Shown here: positions 1 through 9,373 of the stretch, piece after piece | Layout of the letters: every line of letters begins with the position of its first letter | How positions within the stretch are numbered: the first letter of the stretch is position 1 | DNA from: DASPOJ01 sp049790315 | GTDB lineage: Bacteria > Acidobacteriota > Terriglobia > Acidiferrales > UBA7541 | DNA: 64,000 nt | Assembly: GCA_049790315.1 (NCBI GenBank) | Contig: JBAQYV010000200.1 | Location: 41,108-105,107, forward strand | Reading direction: 5' to 3' | The notes under the pieces: model-generated | Database searches by the model: none | Told to the model about the DNA's origin: nothing | Seen by the model: the letters and a program-made list of their open reading frames with translations, nothing else | Program-made: the position numbers and the translations under genes

Positions 1-416
1 GGCGGACCCGCTGCGCGACTCCCGTCCTGGTAATACGCACCGCCGTGGCAGGGGCACAGAAAGAGCTTCGATTGTGGAAACCATCGCACCGGACATCCCA
101 AGTGCGCGCAGTTAATGGCGAATACCTGGAATTTGTTGGTCGCAACATGGCTGACCCAGCAGGGAACCGTGGCGGTTTGTCCATCCCATGCGACACTTAC
201 GGGATTCCGGTAACTCGCTAATCGCGTTTCGCCGACGGGGAACTGGTCTACAGATCCGAGCGTCGCCCAGGAGTAGCGGCTGGAATCTTTTTTTAGAACG
301 GGTCCCAGTAGGTAACCGACTATGGGTACGGCGAGCACGACACCGACAATGCCATTCAGCAGAACGGCCATTTTCATAAGAAAAGCGCGTCTGGAATGTT
401 CGGTACGATCAGTCAT
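1..416 (-). CDS. Rieske iron-sulfur protein (partial, C-terminus beyond left edge)
   Basis: This is the N-terminal 138 residues of a Rieske protein; the gene runs off the left edge. Translation from ATG at 416 shows a single N-terminal membrane anchor (about residues 14-41). It then shows both cluster-binding boxes: C103-A-H105-LG-C108 and C121-P-C123-H124-GG. C103, H105, C121 and H124 should bind the [2Fe-2S] cluster, and C108/C123 are placed to form the disulfide typical of bc-type Rieske proteins. A GGGAG ribosome site lies 6 nt before the ATG, and the gene starts 15 nt after the di-haem cytochrome c stop. The family is the electron-transfer subunit of quinol:cytochrome c oxidoreductases, so a cytochrome b gene is expected just outside the window. 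The identity is secure; the complete architecture is unseen. Confidence 0.93.
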   Translation of the reverse strand, partial: MTDRTEHSRRAFLMKMAVLLNGIVGVVLAVPIVGYLLGPVLKKDSSRYSWATLGSVDQFPVGETRLASYRNPVSVAWDGQTATVPCWVSHVATNKFQVFAINCAHLGCPVRWFPQSKLFLCPCHGGAYYQDGSRAAGP

Positions 417-431
417 TGGCTGCTCCCATGT

Positions 432-1166
432 CTACTCTGAATGCGATTGCGCGAAGGGATGCCCTGGTGATTGGATCCGTTGGGAAATAAGCCACGCCAC
501 TACATCGGTCACTTCTTTGTCCGTCATCGCTCGGCCGGGGACGTCGCGGCGCCAATCCGGCATCTGGTCGTCGGGTATGCCCACCACCGCAATGCTGCGT
601 AAGTCTTGTGCGCTCACGAGTGCGAGATAGGATGGGTCAGTGATCGAACCAACGCTCGCCGCACCGGCTACCGATGCTCCGTTGCCGCCGGCGCCATGGC
701 ATGTCGAGCAGAACACGCCAAATACCTGTTTTCCCAGAGCTGCATCTCCGTTGGTAGCGGGCGCGTAGGACGGAGCGTGCTGATCGTTGAGGATTTCTGG
801 CTGTCCCCACTGCGTCAGCATCCCCTGGACGAGATTTTCGATTTGCTGGTCCGTGAGCATACCGCCGGCATTTTTGCCGAATGCGGGCATCAATGAGTTG
901 GGGACGCCATTCGTCGTGATTTGCCGAAGATTGTTTCCGCCTGCCCATGCAAGATAGACGGGATTCGCCAGCGCAATGGCGGCCCCGTTTTTCCCATCGA
1001 TCCCGTGGCACGCGGAGCAATTCTGCTTGTACAGCGTCGCAAAATCCAATATTTGATCTGGGCGTGGCGCCTCGGGTCCCGGTTTACCAAGCAGATGGCC
1101 GCATCCGGCCATCGGCGAGGACGCGACTACGAGAAAGATCAAAGCCGGAAGCCGGTTCTTTTTCAT
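432..1166 (-). CDS. Di-haem cytochrome c lipoprotein
   Basis: This 244-residue exported protein has two cytochrome c domains. The haem-binding motifs are CSACH at residues 50-54 and CSTCH at 153-157. The N-terminus is a short hydrophobic signal ending in M-A-G-C22, a plausible lipobox, so it is probably a membrane-anchored periplasmic lipoprotein. A MPAF motif near residue 93 and a DQMPDW motif near the C-terminus offer candidate axial methionines. The ATG overlaps the stop of the upstream membrane-protein gene (ATGA), implying translational coupling, and the Rieske gene follows after 15 nt. By position it should carry electrons between the Rieske/cytochrome b complex and the oxidase encoded upstream. 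Its exact partner is inferred. Confidence 0.9.
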   Translation of the reverse strand: MKKNRLPALIFLVVASSPMAGCGHLLGKPGPEAPRPDQILDFATLYKQNCSACHGIDGKNGAAIALANPVYLAWAGGNNLRQITTNGVPNSLMPAFGKNAGGMLTDQQIENLVQGMLTQWGQPEILNDQHAPSYAPATNGDAALGKQVFGVFCSTCHGAGGNGASVAGAASVGSITDPSYLALVSAQDLRSIAVVGIPDDQMPDWRRDVPGRAMTDKEVTDVVAWLISQRIQSPGHPFAQSHSE

Positions 1167-2017
1167 TTCGGCTCGTCCACGCGATCGCTCTGTGATCCTT
1201 GCGTCTCAAGGCCAGCGCGCGCAACAAACGGCAGCGACTGAAATTGTGGGGTGCGGACTCGAACGTTGAGGTTGACGACAAATCCAGCTACAAGTCCAAA
1301 TGCGAACTGCGAAGCGATAAACCACAACCAGTCGATTCGCTGGTCCAATAGTGGGTTCACCACTCCCAAAGTGGTGTAAAGCAATCCCGACCATAACAGC
1401 GGCGCCACAAATCCCGCCGTTAAAATCGGCTTTTTCGGAAACATCGGTAGCATCGCTCCATAGAGCGTGCCAACCAGGAGCGATGCCAGCACGTGGATCG
1501 CTGCTGCGACAACGAGGCCGTCCATATGGAACGCACAGAGAAAGGCCGTGCTGGCGTTTCCCCATCCCACAAAAGCCGCCGCTGCGAGCAGGTTTACGGC
1601 GTACCACACGCTATGGTAGTGAATCAAGCCATAGAGAATCGCGGGCACGATCATGGCTACGCCGCCTGCAGCGCCGCCTTTAATCCCGGCAGTGATCGTG
1701 TAGGTTTCGACGGGTAACATCTTTCTATGGGAATCCCCGGCGGAAAATCGATCCACCTGTCCCCTGGTCGTCGCGATCGCAGCCACTTCTGTTGTCACCA
1801 ACACTGGTTCGCGATGCTCCTGTGGCAAAACTTCTCGGAACCAGCCCACCGCGGCCCGCAGCATTAGGACCAGCCCAAGAGCGCTAACGGCCCAGTGCGT
1901 TACCGTCCCGGCCAGAATGAGTGCAATACCGAGGGCCAGCACCATCGGCCATACCGTGGGAGATGGAAGCTCCACTGCGTTCGCCGGCTCGTTGATGTTC
2001 TCTTCCTGGACGCTCAC
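1163..2017 (-). CDS. Integral membrane protein of the oxidase cluster
   Basis: This is a 284-residue polytopic membrane protein. Two hydrophobic segments lie near the N-terminus (about residues 22-55). A soluble stretch of roughly 50 residues follows, then about five further membrane segments from residue 110 onward. Start is GTG at 2017 with an AAGGTGA ribosome site, 6 nt after coxC; its end overlaps the cytochrome c start by 4 nt. I recognise no catalytic motif. The position between coxC and the cytochrome c suggests an accessory or subunit-IV-like component of the cytochrome oxidase or the bc-type complex, but this rests only on context. It could equally be an assembly factor. Confidence 0.7.
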   Translation of the reverse strand: MSVQEENINEPANAVELPSPTVWPMVLALGIALILAGTVTHWAVSALGLVLMLRAAVGWFREVLPQEHREPVLVTTEVAAIATTRGQVDRFSAGDSHRKMLPVETYTITAGIKGGAAGGVAMIVPAILYGLIHYHSVWYAVNLLAAAAFVGWGNASTAFLCAFHMDGLVVAAAIHVLASLLVGTLYGAMLPMFPKKPILTAGFVAPLLWSGLLYTTLGVVNPLLDQRIDWLWFIASQFAFGLVAGFVVNLNVRVRTPQFQSLPFVARAGLETQGSQSDRVDEPK

Positions 2018-2023
2018 GGCCCG

Positions 2024-2620
2024 TCACCTTCCGAGAATGTAGACAATCGTGAAGACCACGACCCACACGGCATCGACAAAGTGCCAGTACAACGACAGCG
2101 CGTGAAAACGATCCGCGTGTTCGCGCTTTACTTTCCCCATCAACGCGAGAATCAGCGTGATGCCCAGCATCAACAGGCCGATGGTCACGTGGCTTGCATG
2201 CAGCCCGACGAGTGAATAAAAGGACGTACCGAAAAGATTGGTTTGAAGCGTGAATCCATCCTTGTAGATGAGTGTGTGCCATTCCAGGCCGGTGCCGATC
2301 ATGAAAATGGATCCTAATAGCACGGTAGTTGCCAGCCACGTTTTGAACGCGATCCATTTCTCATGGCGCAGACCCTTTACGGCCTGGTGAACCGTGATGC
2401 TGCTCGATAAAAGGCAAACGGTGGTGAAAATCGGCAGCTCCAGCACCTGCCGTGGCGTGGGCCCGCTCAGGCTCTTGCCCATGTAATAGATATAGGCGAT
2501 TACGAAGATCGAGAACATTGCCGATTCGGCCGCGATCAAGCAGTAAATTCCGATCGTTCCGCGATACGGCAAAACCCACGGCTGGCCGTTCGATTCAGCG
2601 CTGAACGGAATTGTGCTCAT
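2024..2620 (-). CDS. coxC: Cytochrome c oxidase subunit III
   Basis: This 198-residue membrane protein has five predicted helices, matching the short five-helix form of haem-copper oxidase subunit III. Recognisable family features are the W-H-T-L segment near residue 115, the GLHASHVTIG motif and the closing L-Y-W-H-F-V-D helix. The ATG at 2620 was chosen because it lies 13 nt downstream of coxA and begins where similarity begins. A longer in-frame reading to 2716 would overlap coxA and adds non-family sequence. Subunit III stabilises the catalytic core and may supply an oxygen path. It is translated within the coxB-coxA-coxC run. Confidence 0.93.
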   Translation of the reverse strand: MSTIPFSAESNGQPWVLPYRGTIGIYCLIAAESAMFSIFVIAYIYYMGKSLSGPTPRQVLELPIFTTVCLLSSSITVHQAVKGLRHEKWIAFKTWLATTVLLGSIFMIGTGLEWHTLIYKDGFTLQTNLFGTSFYSLVGLHASHVTIGLLMLGITLILALMGKVKREHADRFHALSLYWHFVDAVWVVVFTIVYILGR

Positions 2621-2633
2621 TGTTTTTGACCTG

Positions 2634-4322
2634 TCATTCGTATTTCCAGTCGGGATCTTCCGGATGTTTTTCGTCCCATAAGGGGCGGCGACTGCGCACG
2701 ACAGGCTCCGTCGCAAAGTTATAGACCGGTGGCGGCGAGGTGGTTGCCCACTCCAGAGTCCACGCGTCCCATGGATCGTTGCCCGCGGGCTTACCGCTGA
2801 AGGTCGAACGGATCAGGTTTATCACGAACAATATGATTGCGATTAGTTGGACGAACGCTCCGATCGTCACGATCAAATTCCAGATCTCCCATCCCCGCCC
2901 TGGCTCGTAGGTATAAATCCGCCGCGGCATTCCAAGAACTCCCGGAATGTGCATAAAGTCGAACGTGAGATGGAAACCGGCTACAAAAAGCCAGAAGTGC
3001 CACTTCCCGAGAGTTTCGCTCATCATCCGGCCGGTCATCTTTGGAAACCAGTAATAAAACGCCGCGAAGATACAGAACAGGATCGCTCCCACAATTACGT
3101 AGTGGAAGTGCGCCACGACAAAATATGAATTGTGCAGTTGCCAATTAAACGGAGCGACCGCCAGCATGATGCCGGTCAGTCCGGCGATGAGAAACTGAAA
3201 CAGGAACGCGATGCAAAAAAGCATGGGCACGGTGAATTGAAGCTTCCCGCCCCACATGGTCGCCAACCAGTTGAAGATTTTTATGCCGGTCGGAATCCCG
3301 ACAATCATGCTTGAGAGCACAAAAAATGTATTTGCGCCGGCGCCCAAACCGACCGTGAACATGTGGTGTGCCCAAACGCTCAGGCTGACAAACCCAATGG
3401 CCACAGTCGCCGCCACCATGGCCTGATATCCGAAAATGGATTTTCGCGAAAACACGGGGATGATCTCGTTGGCAAACCCAAACGCGGGTAAGACCAGGAT
3501 GTATACCTCGGGATGGCCGAAAATCCAGAAGAAGTGCATCCAGATAATGGCCGATCCCCCGGCCTGCGTATCGAAGAAATGGCCGCCCAGAAATCGGTCG
3601 ATGAGCAGCATGATCTGCGCCGCGGACAACGGCGGAATGGCGATAAAAATCATCCCCGAGGTCACCAGCATCAGCCATACCAGTAGCGGCATTCGCGTTA
3701 GCTTCATGCCCTTGCATCGCATGCACAAGGTTGTGGTCACGATATTCAATGCCGTACCGGTCGCTCCTATGCCGCTTAACAACACGCCCAATGCCCAATA
3801 GTCGGTGCTGTTGCCTTTTGTGAACGTATTGGCTGTCAGCGGCGCGTACGCAAACCAGCCTACAAGTGGGGCGCCGCCATCCCCATAGAGCCCGTTGCCG
3901 CCAAAAAAGCTGAAGTAAAGAAGCAAGCCCCCAAATAGCGATATCCAGAAGCTAAACGCGTTCAGGCGCGGAAACGCCATATCCCGCGCGCCGATCATCA
4001 GCGGAACCAGGTAATTGGCAAATCCGAATAGGATTGGCATGGCCACAAAGAAGATCATTGTGGTGCCATGCATTGTGAACATCTCGTTAAACACTTGCGG
4101 CGAAAGGAATTTCGCGTCAGGAACGGCCAGTTGAATTCGCATCAGGAGTGCCTCAACCCCACCGACCGCCAAAAACACCAGGGACGAGGCGATATACATC
4201 AGCCCGATCTTTTTATGATCGACCGTGACGATCCAGTCGTGGACGACTTCTAGCGCCAATCGTTTTGGCGCTCGCGCGCGTGTCAGATCTAAGGTTTCGG
4301 AAATGGGTACTGAATCAGCCAT
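2634..4322 (-). CDS. coxA: Cytochrome c oxidase subunit I (A-type haem-copper oxidase)
   Basis: This is the 562-residue catalytic subunit of an aa3/caa3-type oxidase, reducing O2 to water with proton pumping. All metal ligands are visible: H85 and H407 for the low-spin haem, H405 for the high-spin haem, and H270, H319 and H320 for CuB. Y274 in H270-P-E-V-Y is the cross-linked tyrosine, and E272 is the D-channel glutamate that marks the A1 class. Twelve hydrophobic helices are present. The gene lies 26 nt after coxB and 13 nt before coxC. Length and motifs are normal for the family. Confidence 0.97.
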   Translation of the reverse strand: MADSVPISETLDLTRARAPKRLALEVVHDWIVTVDHKKIGLMYIASSLVFLAVGGVEALLMRIQLAVPDAKFLSPQVFNEMFTMHGTTMIFFVAMPILFGFANYLVPLMIGARDMAFPRLNAFSFWISLFGGLLLYFSFFGGNGLYGDGGAPLVGWFAYAPLTANTFTKGNSTDYWALGVLLSGIGATGTALNIVTTTLCMRCKGMKLTRMPLLVWLMLVTSGMIFIAIPPLSAAQIMLLIDRFLGGHFFDTQAGGSAIIWMHFFWIFGHPEVYILVLPAFGFANEIIPVFSRKSIFGYQAMVAATVAIGFVSLSVWAHHMFTVGLGAGANTFFVLSSMIVGIPTGIKIFNWLATMWGGKLQFTVPMLFCIAFLFQFLIAGLTGIMLAVAPFNWQLHNSYFVVAHFHYVIVGAILFCIFAAFYYWFPKMTGRMMSETLGKWHFWLFVAGFHLTFDFMHIPGVLGMPRRIYTYEPGRGWEIWNLIVTIGAFVQLIAIILFVINLIRSTFSGKPAGNDPWDAWTLEWATTSPPPVYNFATEPVVRSRRPLWDEKHPEDPDWKYE

Positions 4323-4348
4323 CGATTGTTTCTCTTCTCTCGATCGAG

Positions 4349-5347
4349 TTATCGCAGCGTTATCAAATAGGACGTGACCGCGTCCAGGTCGTGATCGTCC
4401 AGCTTCATCGCCGGCATGAGCGCGCCGGGCTTCATCGAATCTGGATTCTCAATCCATTTTCGTAGATTTTCTCGCGTGTTCGGGACGATTCCCGATGCGA
4501 TGGTGTCCCGGCTCATCAAGTGCGTCAGGTCCGGTCCGAAATGCCCGGTTGCCACCGTCCCGGAAATGGTGTGGCAATTGATGCAGGCGTTCTGTTCGAA
4601 AATGGCGCGTCCCTCCGCCACGCCCGGGTCTTGCACTGCTTGCTGCTGTTGCTGCTTGACCCATCGCTGAAAATCCGCTGGGGACTGCGCATAAACGCGA
4701 AGCAGCATGTGCGCGTGTTGCAGCCCGCAATATTCCGCGCACTGTCCAAGGTAAAGGCCCGCAGTGTCCGGCTGAATCCACATTGTGTTGACGCGATTGG
4801 CAATCAGATCTGTTTTTCCCGCAAGCCGTGGCACCCAGAAACTGTGGTTCACATCCGCGGTCGAAAGCGTAAGGTAAGTCGGCATCGGATTCGTGGATTC
4901 ACCGCTCACCGGCACATGCAACTCGTTGGCGGTGACGATGCCGTATTGTGGATAGCTGAATTCCCACCAGAATTGGTGCCCCACGGCGATTACGTTCACG
5001 GCATTCGCCGGCTCACGCGTATGCTCGATTTCCAAAATAACCCGCACGGTGCTCAAGAACAGCACCATCACAATCAGAACCGGAATCACAGTCCATGACA
5101 GTTCGATCTGGTTGCTGCCGTAAACCTGTGCCGGCTCACGTCCGTTGTCGTCGGCGCGTTGCCTGAATCGAAGTACGACATAAAGCAGCAGCCCGCTCAC
5201 GATCAGAAAAATACCGAGGGCGATTGCGAGCACAAATATCGAAAGGCGGAAGATGTCGTGCGCCGGTGCTGACGCTGGCGCGAAGATGTTCGGAGAATGA
5301 GCGCTCGTTTGGTACAGGCGTGAAAAAAAGCTAGTGGGATCGTTCAC
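4349..5347 (-). CDS. coxB: Cytochrome c oxidase subunit II with C-terminal cytochrome c domain
   Basis: This 332-residue subunit has two N-terminal membrane helices (about residues 33-60 and 84-106) and a CuA cupredoxin domain. The CuA ligands H168, C203, C207, H211 and M214 are all present. A fused cytochrome c domain follows, with the haem motif C255-I-N-C258-H259 and a candidate axial methionine at M311 or M314. The fusion defines a caa3-type oxidase that accepts electrons through its own haem c. A glutamine run (about residues 232-236) forms the linker. Translation starts at GTG 5347 with GGGAG 5 nt upstream. It is the first gene of the six-gene minus-strand cluster, so the promoter should lie in 5348-5724. 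Confidence 0.96.
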   Translation of the reverse strand: MNDPTSFFSRLYQTSAHSPNIFAPASAPAHDIFRLSIFVLAIALGIFLIVSGLLLYVVLRFRQRADDNGREPAQVYGSNQIELSWTVIPVLIVMVLFLSTVRVILEIEHTREPANAVNVIAVGHQFWWEFSYPQYGIVTANELHVPVSGESTNPMPTYLTLSTADVNHSFWVPRLAGKTDLIANRVNTMWIQPDTAGLYLGQCAEYCGLQHAHMLLRVYAQSPADFQRWVKQQQQQAVQDPGVAEGRAIFEQNACINCHTISGTVATGHFGPDLTHLMSRDTIASGIVPNTRENLRKWIENPDSMKPGALMPAMKLDDHDLDAVTSYLITLR

Positions 5348-5724
5348 AGAAGCTCCCGTCCGAAACGCGGGCCGCGCGATCGCAATTGCACCGTCGCCGA
5401 TGGATCGCCCTGTCGGCGCCCCGCGCTAGGTCGCCAGTGCGCTGCGCATGACGTGACTCGAAACCGGCACTGCGGATTATACGACACTCGCTTTCTTTGA
5501 GAGCCCCCCACGTGGACTCCAGCCTTTTTCGCTTCAAGACTCCGCTCCGTTGCTCATAGCACACATGCACCGGACGCCGGACGGCCTATCATCGCCCGCA
5601 ACGTAACAGCCGCATCGAATTGTTCGATCGCGGCTTGAAGGAAGACCGTCCCAATTGCTAGGAGCATCACAGAAGCTTGAGAGCACAACCAGGGGCCGAA
5701 ACAGTGAATTGAAGAAGGAGGAAG
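5348..5724. other. Intergenic region upstream of the oxidase cluster
   Basis: About 377 bases separate the coxB start from tRNA-Pro. No convincing coding region, tRNA or repeat is visible on either strand. It must contain the leader and promoter of the oxidase operon, but I could not assign a defensible promoter sequence. Confidence 0.5.
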
Positions 5725-5801
5725 TGGTCGGGGCGTCCGGATTTGAACCGGAGGCCTCCTGCGCCCAAGGCAGGCGCGCTACCAGGCTGCGCTACGCCCC
5801 G
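5725..5801 (-). tRNA. tRNA-Pro (anticodon UGG)
   Basis: This is a 77-nt cloverleaf on the minus strand. The acceptor stem CGGGGCG (from 5801) pairs with CGCCCCG (to 5729), followed by discriminator A and an encoded CCA. The anticodon stem CCTGC/GCAGG closes the loop CTTGGGC, giving anticodon TGG for proline. The T arm GGTTCAAATCC is standard. Confidence 0.97.
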
Positions 5802-6100
5802 ACAGATCGACTTTCAATTCTAGCGTACTTCGATAGCCCGCGACCACAGCCCGCAATTTCGATCGTGCCACCACTCATCGCGCCCGCGTTGCAAGAGTTC
5901 TTCGCCCATGGTCAATTCGACACGCGCCCGCGAATCGCTCCTCGTCTCGCATAGAAGTGGTATAAGCTTAAGTTCCCCTTCAATATTTTCGCGGGCTCTC
6001 ACTTGAGCTCGCACTCGAAAACCGGCGCACGGCTACAGGCTGCCCTCTTTCAGCCTTCAGTGCCGTCACCGGAGTTGATCTTCCATTATCAAGCCGGTGC

Positions 6101-9100
6101 ATGATGACGACGAAGTCTCTTTCGAATCGCCGGGTGCAACTCGCATTTGCATGCGCCATCTTGGCGCTGATCGCTGTTGGTGCGATCTCCTATCGTGCCA
6201 TTGCCAATTCCAGTGAAAGCGATCGCTGGGTCCGCCACACGCATGAAGTTCTTGAAAATCTTAGAGGCGTGCTCGCCACAGCGCGGAATGTTGAATCGGC
6301 ATACCGCGGATTCGTTCTGACCGGCAACGAATCCTATATCGCCGACTGCCTCGCCAGCATCGCGCACGTACAGCAGGACGTGGCCAGTATTGGCGACCTG
6401 ACCTCGGATAACCCAGTCCAGCAGCGCCAGATTCCAATCCTGGAAAGCCTGGCCGCTCAGAATGCCCAATATGCGGAGACAATTATTTCTCTACGGCAGG
6501 CCAGTGGCCTCCAATCCGCCGCGAATTCCATCGCGGACGGCCAGGGTCAGCAACTGATCGATCGGTTTCAGGCGGTTGTTGGCCAGATGGTCGCCGAAGA
6601 ACAGCGATTGCTGGTCCTCCGAAGCGCGGACGCGGCGCGCCGTGTGCGCGACGCCAAAACCATTCTGATTGTCGGCACACTCCTTGGTCTCTTGATCACC
6701 GTCGTCGCGCTTTGGAGCGTCAATCGCGACCATTCCGCGCTCGTGCTTGCCCAGGATGCCTTGGTCGAAGGCGAAGGCCGCTTCCGCACCCTCGCAAATA
6801 ACATTCCTCAATTGGCCTGGATGGCCGACGAGAAGGGCTCCATCTTCTGGTACAACGACCGCTGGTTCGATTACACCGGAACTACTCTCGCCGAAATGTC
6901 CGGCTGGGGCTGGAAGAAAGTTCATCACCCCGACCACGTCCAAGCCGCGGTCGAAAAGATTACTCGATGTTTCAAAACCGGCGAAATCTGGGAGGACACG
7001 TTTCCTCTTCGCGGTCGAGACGGCACGTACCACCTCTTCCTCTCGCGCGCCGTTCCGATCCGCGATCCGCACGGAAAAGTATTGCGTTGGTTCGGCACCA
7101 ACACCGACATCACCGCCAGCGAAGAATCCGGCGCGAAGTATCGCGGCCTGCTCGAAGCCGCGCCCGACGCTATGGTAGTCGTAAATCAGCGCGGAGAAAT
7201 TGTCCTCCTCAATGTCCAGGCCGAAAAGCAATTCGGCTATCATCGCGATGAACTCCTCGGCCAGAAAGTAACCAACATCATCCCCGAAGGTTTCGCCGAA
7301 CGCTTGATTGCCGACGATCTCCGGTCCGCGGCCGACGCCCTCGCGCAGCAGATCGGCACCGGTATCGAACTCACAGCCCGCCGCAAAGATGGCACCGAGT
7401 TCCCAATCGAGCTCATGCTCAGCCCGCTCGAAAACGCTGATGGAATCCTGGTCACCGCCGCCATCCGCGACATCAGCGTGCGCAAAGAAGCCGAAAGGAA
7501 CCTTGCGCGCATGGAAGGCCGTTATCGCGGACTGCTCGAAGCCGCGCCCGACGCCATGATTGTCGTCAATCAGGCCGGCGAAATCGTTCTCCTCAACGTT
7601 CAAGCCGAAAAGCAATTCGGCTATCACCGCGATGAACTCGTCGGCCAAAAAGTAAAAAACATTATCCCGAAAGGTTTCGCCGAACGCCTGATCGCTGACA
7701 ATCTCAGGTCCGACGAAGACGCCCTCGCGCAACAGATCGGCACCGGCATCGAACTCACCGCGTTGCGAAAAAATGGCACCGAATTTCCGATCGAAATCAT
7801 GCTCAGCCCGCTGGAAAGCGCCGAAGGAATTCTGGTCACCGCCGCCATTCGCGATATCAGCGTGCGCAAAGAAGCCGAAAAGCACCTCGCGCGCATGGAG
7901 GGCCGCTATCGCGGTCTCCTCGAAGCTGCTCCCGACGCCATGGTTGTCGTGAATCCCGGCGGCGTAATTGTTCTCCTCAATGTTCAAGCCGAAAAACAAT
8001 TCGGCTACAGCCGCGACGAGCTCGTCGGCCAAAGAGTGAAAAATATAATTCCCGAAGGCTTCGCCGAACGCATCATCGCCGACGGCACGCGCTCCGCCGC
8101 CGACGCCCTCGCGCAGCAGATGGGCATGGGCCTCGAACTAACCGCGCGTCGCAAGAATGGCACGAGTTTCCCGATTGAAATCATGCTCAGCCCGCTGGAA
8201 AGCGCCGATGGAATCTTGATCACCGCCGCCATTCGCGACATCACCGTGCGCAAAGCCGCGGAGAATCATCTCGCGCGCATGGAAGGCCGTTACCGCGGCC
8301 TTCTCGAAGCCGCGCCCGACGCCATGGTTGTCGTGAATCCCACCGGAGAAATTGTTCTTCTGAATGCTCAAGCGGAGAATCAGTTCGGCTACAGCCGCGA
8401 CGAACTCATTGGCCAAAAAGTTAAGAACATTATCCCCGAAGGTTTCGCCGAACGCCTCGTCGCCGATGCGCTCCGTTCCGCCGAGGACGCCCTCGCGCAG
8501 CAGATCGGCACCGGCATCGAACTCACCGCGCTGCGCAAAGACGGCACCGAATTCCCGATTGAGCTTATGCTCAGCCCGCTGGAAAGCGCCGAAGGGATTC
8601 TGGTCACCGCCGCCATCCGCGACATCACTACGCGCAGAGCAGCCGAGGCTCACCTTCTGGAAAAGGTCGACGAACTGAATCGCTCCAATGTCGAATTGGG
8701 CCAGTTCGCCTACATCGCTTCCCACGATTTGCAGGAGCCGCTGCGCATGGTCGCCAGTTATACCCAGCTTCTCTCCCGCCGCTACAAAGGAAAGCTTGAC
8801 GCCGACGCCGACGAATTCATTTCTTTCGCCGTTGACGGCGCCAGCCGCATGCAGCGCCTCATTCAGGATCTCCTCACCTATTCGCGCGTCGGCACAAAAG
8901 GCCAGGACATGCTTGATACTTCCAGCGAAGACGCGCTCAGCCAGGCGCTCATCAATCTTCGCGGTTCCATTGAAGCCAGCGGCGCTCTTGTCACCCACGA
9001 TCCCTTGCCCTCCGTCCTCGCCGACGAAATGCAACTCACGCAGTTGTTTCAGAATCTCGTCGGTAACGCCATCAAATACCAAAGCTCCGGAATCCCCAGA

Positions 9101-9370
9101 GTGCACATCTCGGCTTCCAGTTATGGCGCGAAAAGATGGACATTTTCAGTTCAAGACAATGGACTCGGCATCGATCCACAGTACTTTGAAAGAATTTTTG
9201 GCATGTTCCAGCGGCTCCACAAACGGGAAGAGTTCGCTGGCACCGGTATCGGCCTCGCCATCTGCAAAAAAATTGTCGAGCGCCATGGCGGTGTCATCTC
9301 CGTCGAATCACAACCAGGCCTCGGTTCCAAATTCAGCTTCGCCTTGGCCGGATCTCAGGAGAAAACATAG
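6101..9370 (+). CDS. CHASE3/multi-PAS sensor histidine kinase with four repeated PAS units
   Basis: This is a 1089-residue inner-membrane sensor kinase. Two membrane helices (about 13-33 and 186-206) flank a periplasmic CHASE3-type helical domain. A PAS domain of the W-rich PAS_3 type follows (about 228-340). Next come four tandem PAS units of exactly 128 residues, beginning at codons that start at 7139, 7523, 7907 and 8291. The dimerisation helix carries the phospho-acceptor H875 in ASHDLQEPLR, a sequence usual for phytochrome-like kinases. The ATPase domain has NLVGNAIKY, DNGLGID and GTGIGLA boxes. ATGs at 6101 and 6104 are both possible starts. It stops 3 nt before the first of three response-regulator genes, which are its likely targets. 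The stimulus is unknown. Confidence 0.95.
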   Translation: MMTTKSLSNRRVQLAFACAILALIAVGAISYRAIANSSESDRWVRHTHEVLENLRGVLATARNVESAYRGFVLTGNESYIADCLASIAHVQQDVASIGDLTSDNPVQQRQIPILESLAAQNAQYAETIISLRQASGLQSAANSIADGQGQQLIDRFQAVVGQMVAEEQRLLVLRSADAARRVRDAKTILIVGTLLGLLITVVALWSVNRDHSALVLAQDALVEGEGRFRTLANNIPQLAWMADEKGSIFWYNDRWFDYTGTTLAEMSGWGWKKVHHPDHVQAAVEKITRCFKTGEIWEDTFPLRGRDGTYHLFLSRAVPIRDPHGKVLRWFGTNTDITASEESGAKYRGLLEAAPDAMVVVNQRGEIVLLNVQAEKQFGYHRDELLGQKVTNIIPEGFAERLIADDLRSAADALAQQIGTGIELTARRKDGTEFPIELMLSPLENADGILVTAAIRDISVRKEAERNLARMEGRYRGLLEAAPDAMIVVNQAGEIVLLNVQAEKQFGYHRDELVGQKVKNIIPKGFAERLIADNLRSDEDALAQQIGTGIELTALRKNGTEFPIEIMLSPLESAEGILVTAAIRDISVRKEAEKHLARMEGRYRGLLEAAPDAMVVVNPGGVIVLLNVQAEKQFGYSRDELVGQRVKNIIPEGFAERIIADGTRSAADALAQQMGMGLELTARRKNGTSFPIEIMLSPLESADGILITAAIRDITVRKAAENHLARMEGRYRGLLEAAPDAMVVVNPTGEIVLLNAQAENQFGYSRDELIGQKVKNIIPEGFAERLVADALRSAEDALAQQIGTGIELTALRKDGTEFPIELMLSPLESAEGILVTAAIRDITTRRAAEAHLLEKVDELNRSNVELGQFAYIASHDLQEPLRMVASYTQLLSRRYKGKLDADADEFISFAVDGASRMQRLIQDLLTYSRVGTKGQDMLDTSSEDALSQALINLRGSIEASGALVTHDPLPSVLADEMQLTQLFQNLVGNAIKYQSSGIPRVHISASSYGAKRWTFSVQDNGLGIDPQYFERIFGMFQRLHKREEFAGTGIGLAICKKIVERHGGVISVESQPGLGSKFSFALAGSQEKT
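7139..8674 (+). repeat. Four tandem 384-bp repeats encoding near-identical PAS domains
   Basis: Four in-frame units of exactly 384 bp start at 7139, 7523, 7907 and 8291. Each begins with Y-R-G-L-L-E-A-A-P-D-A and keeps IVLLN, FGY and FPIE motifs at the same offsets. Much of the nucleotide sequence is shared, not just the protein. This points to recent tandem duplication or continuing gene conversion, and makes the region prone to unit gain or loss and to short-read misassembly. Confidence 0.95.
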
Positions 9371-9373
9371 ATC

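Noticed and set aside
6491..8032. 513-codon open frame antisense to the multi-PAS kinase
   Set aside because: It has no known domain, mirrors the repeats of the sense gene and is explained by high GC and the kinase's codon pattern.
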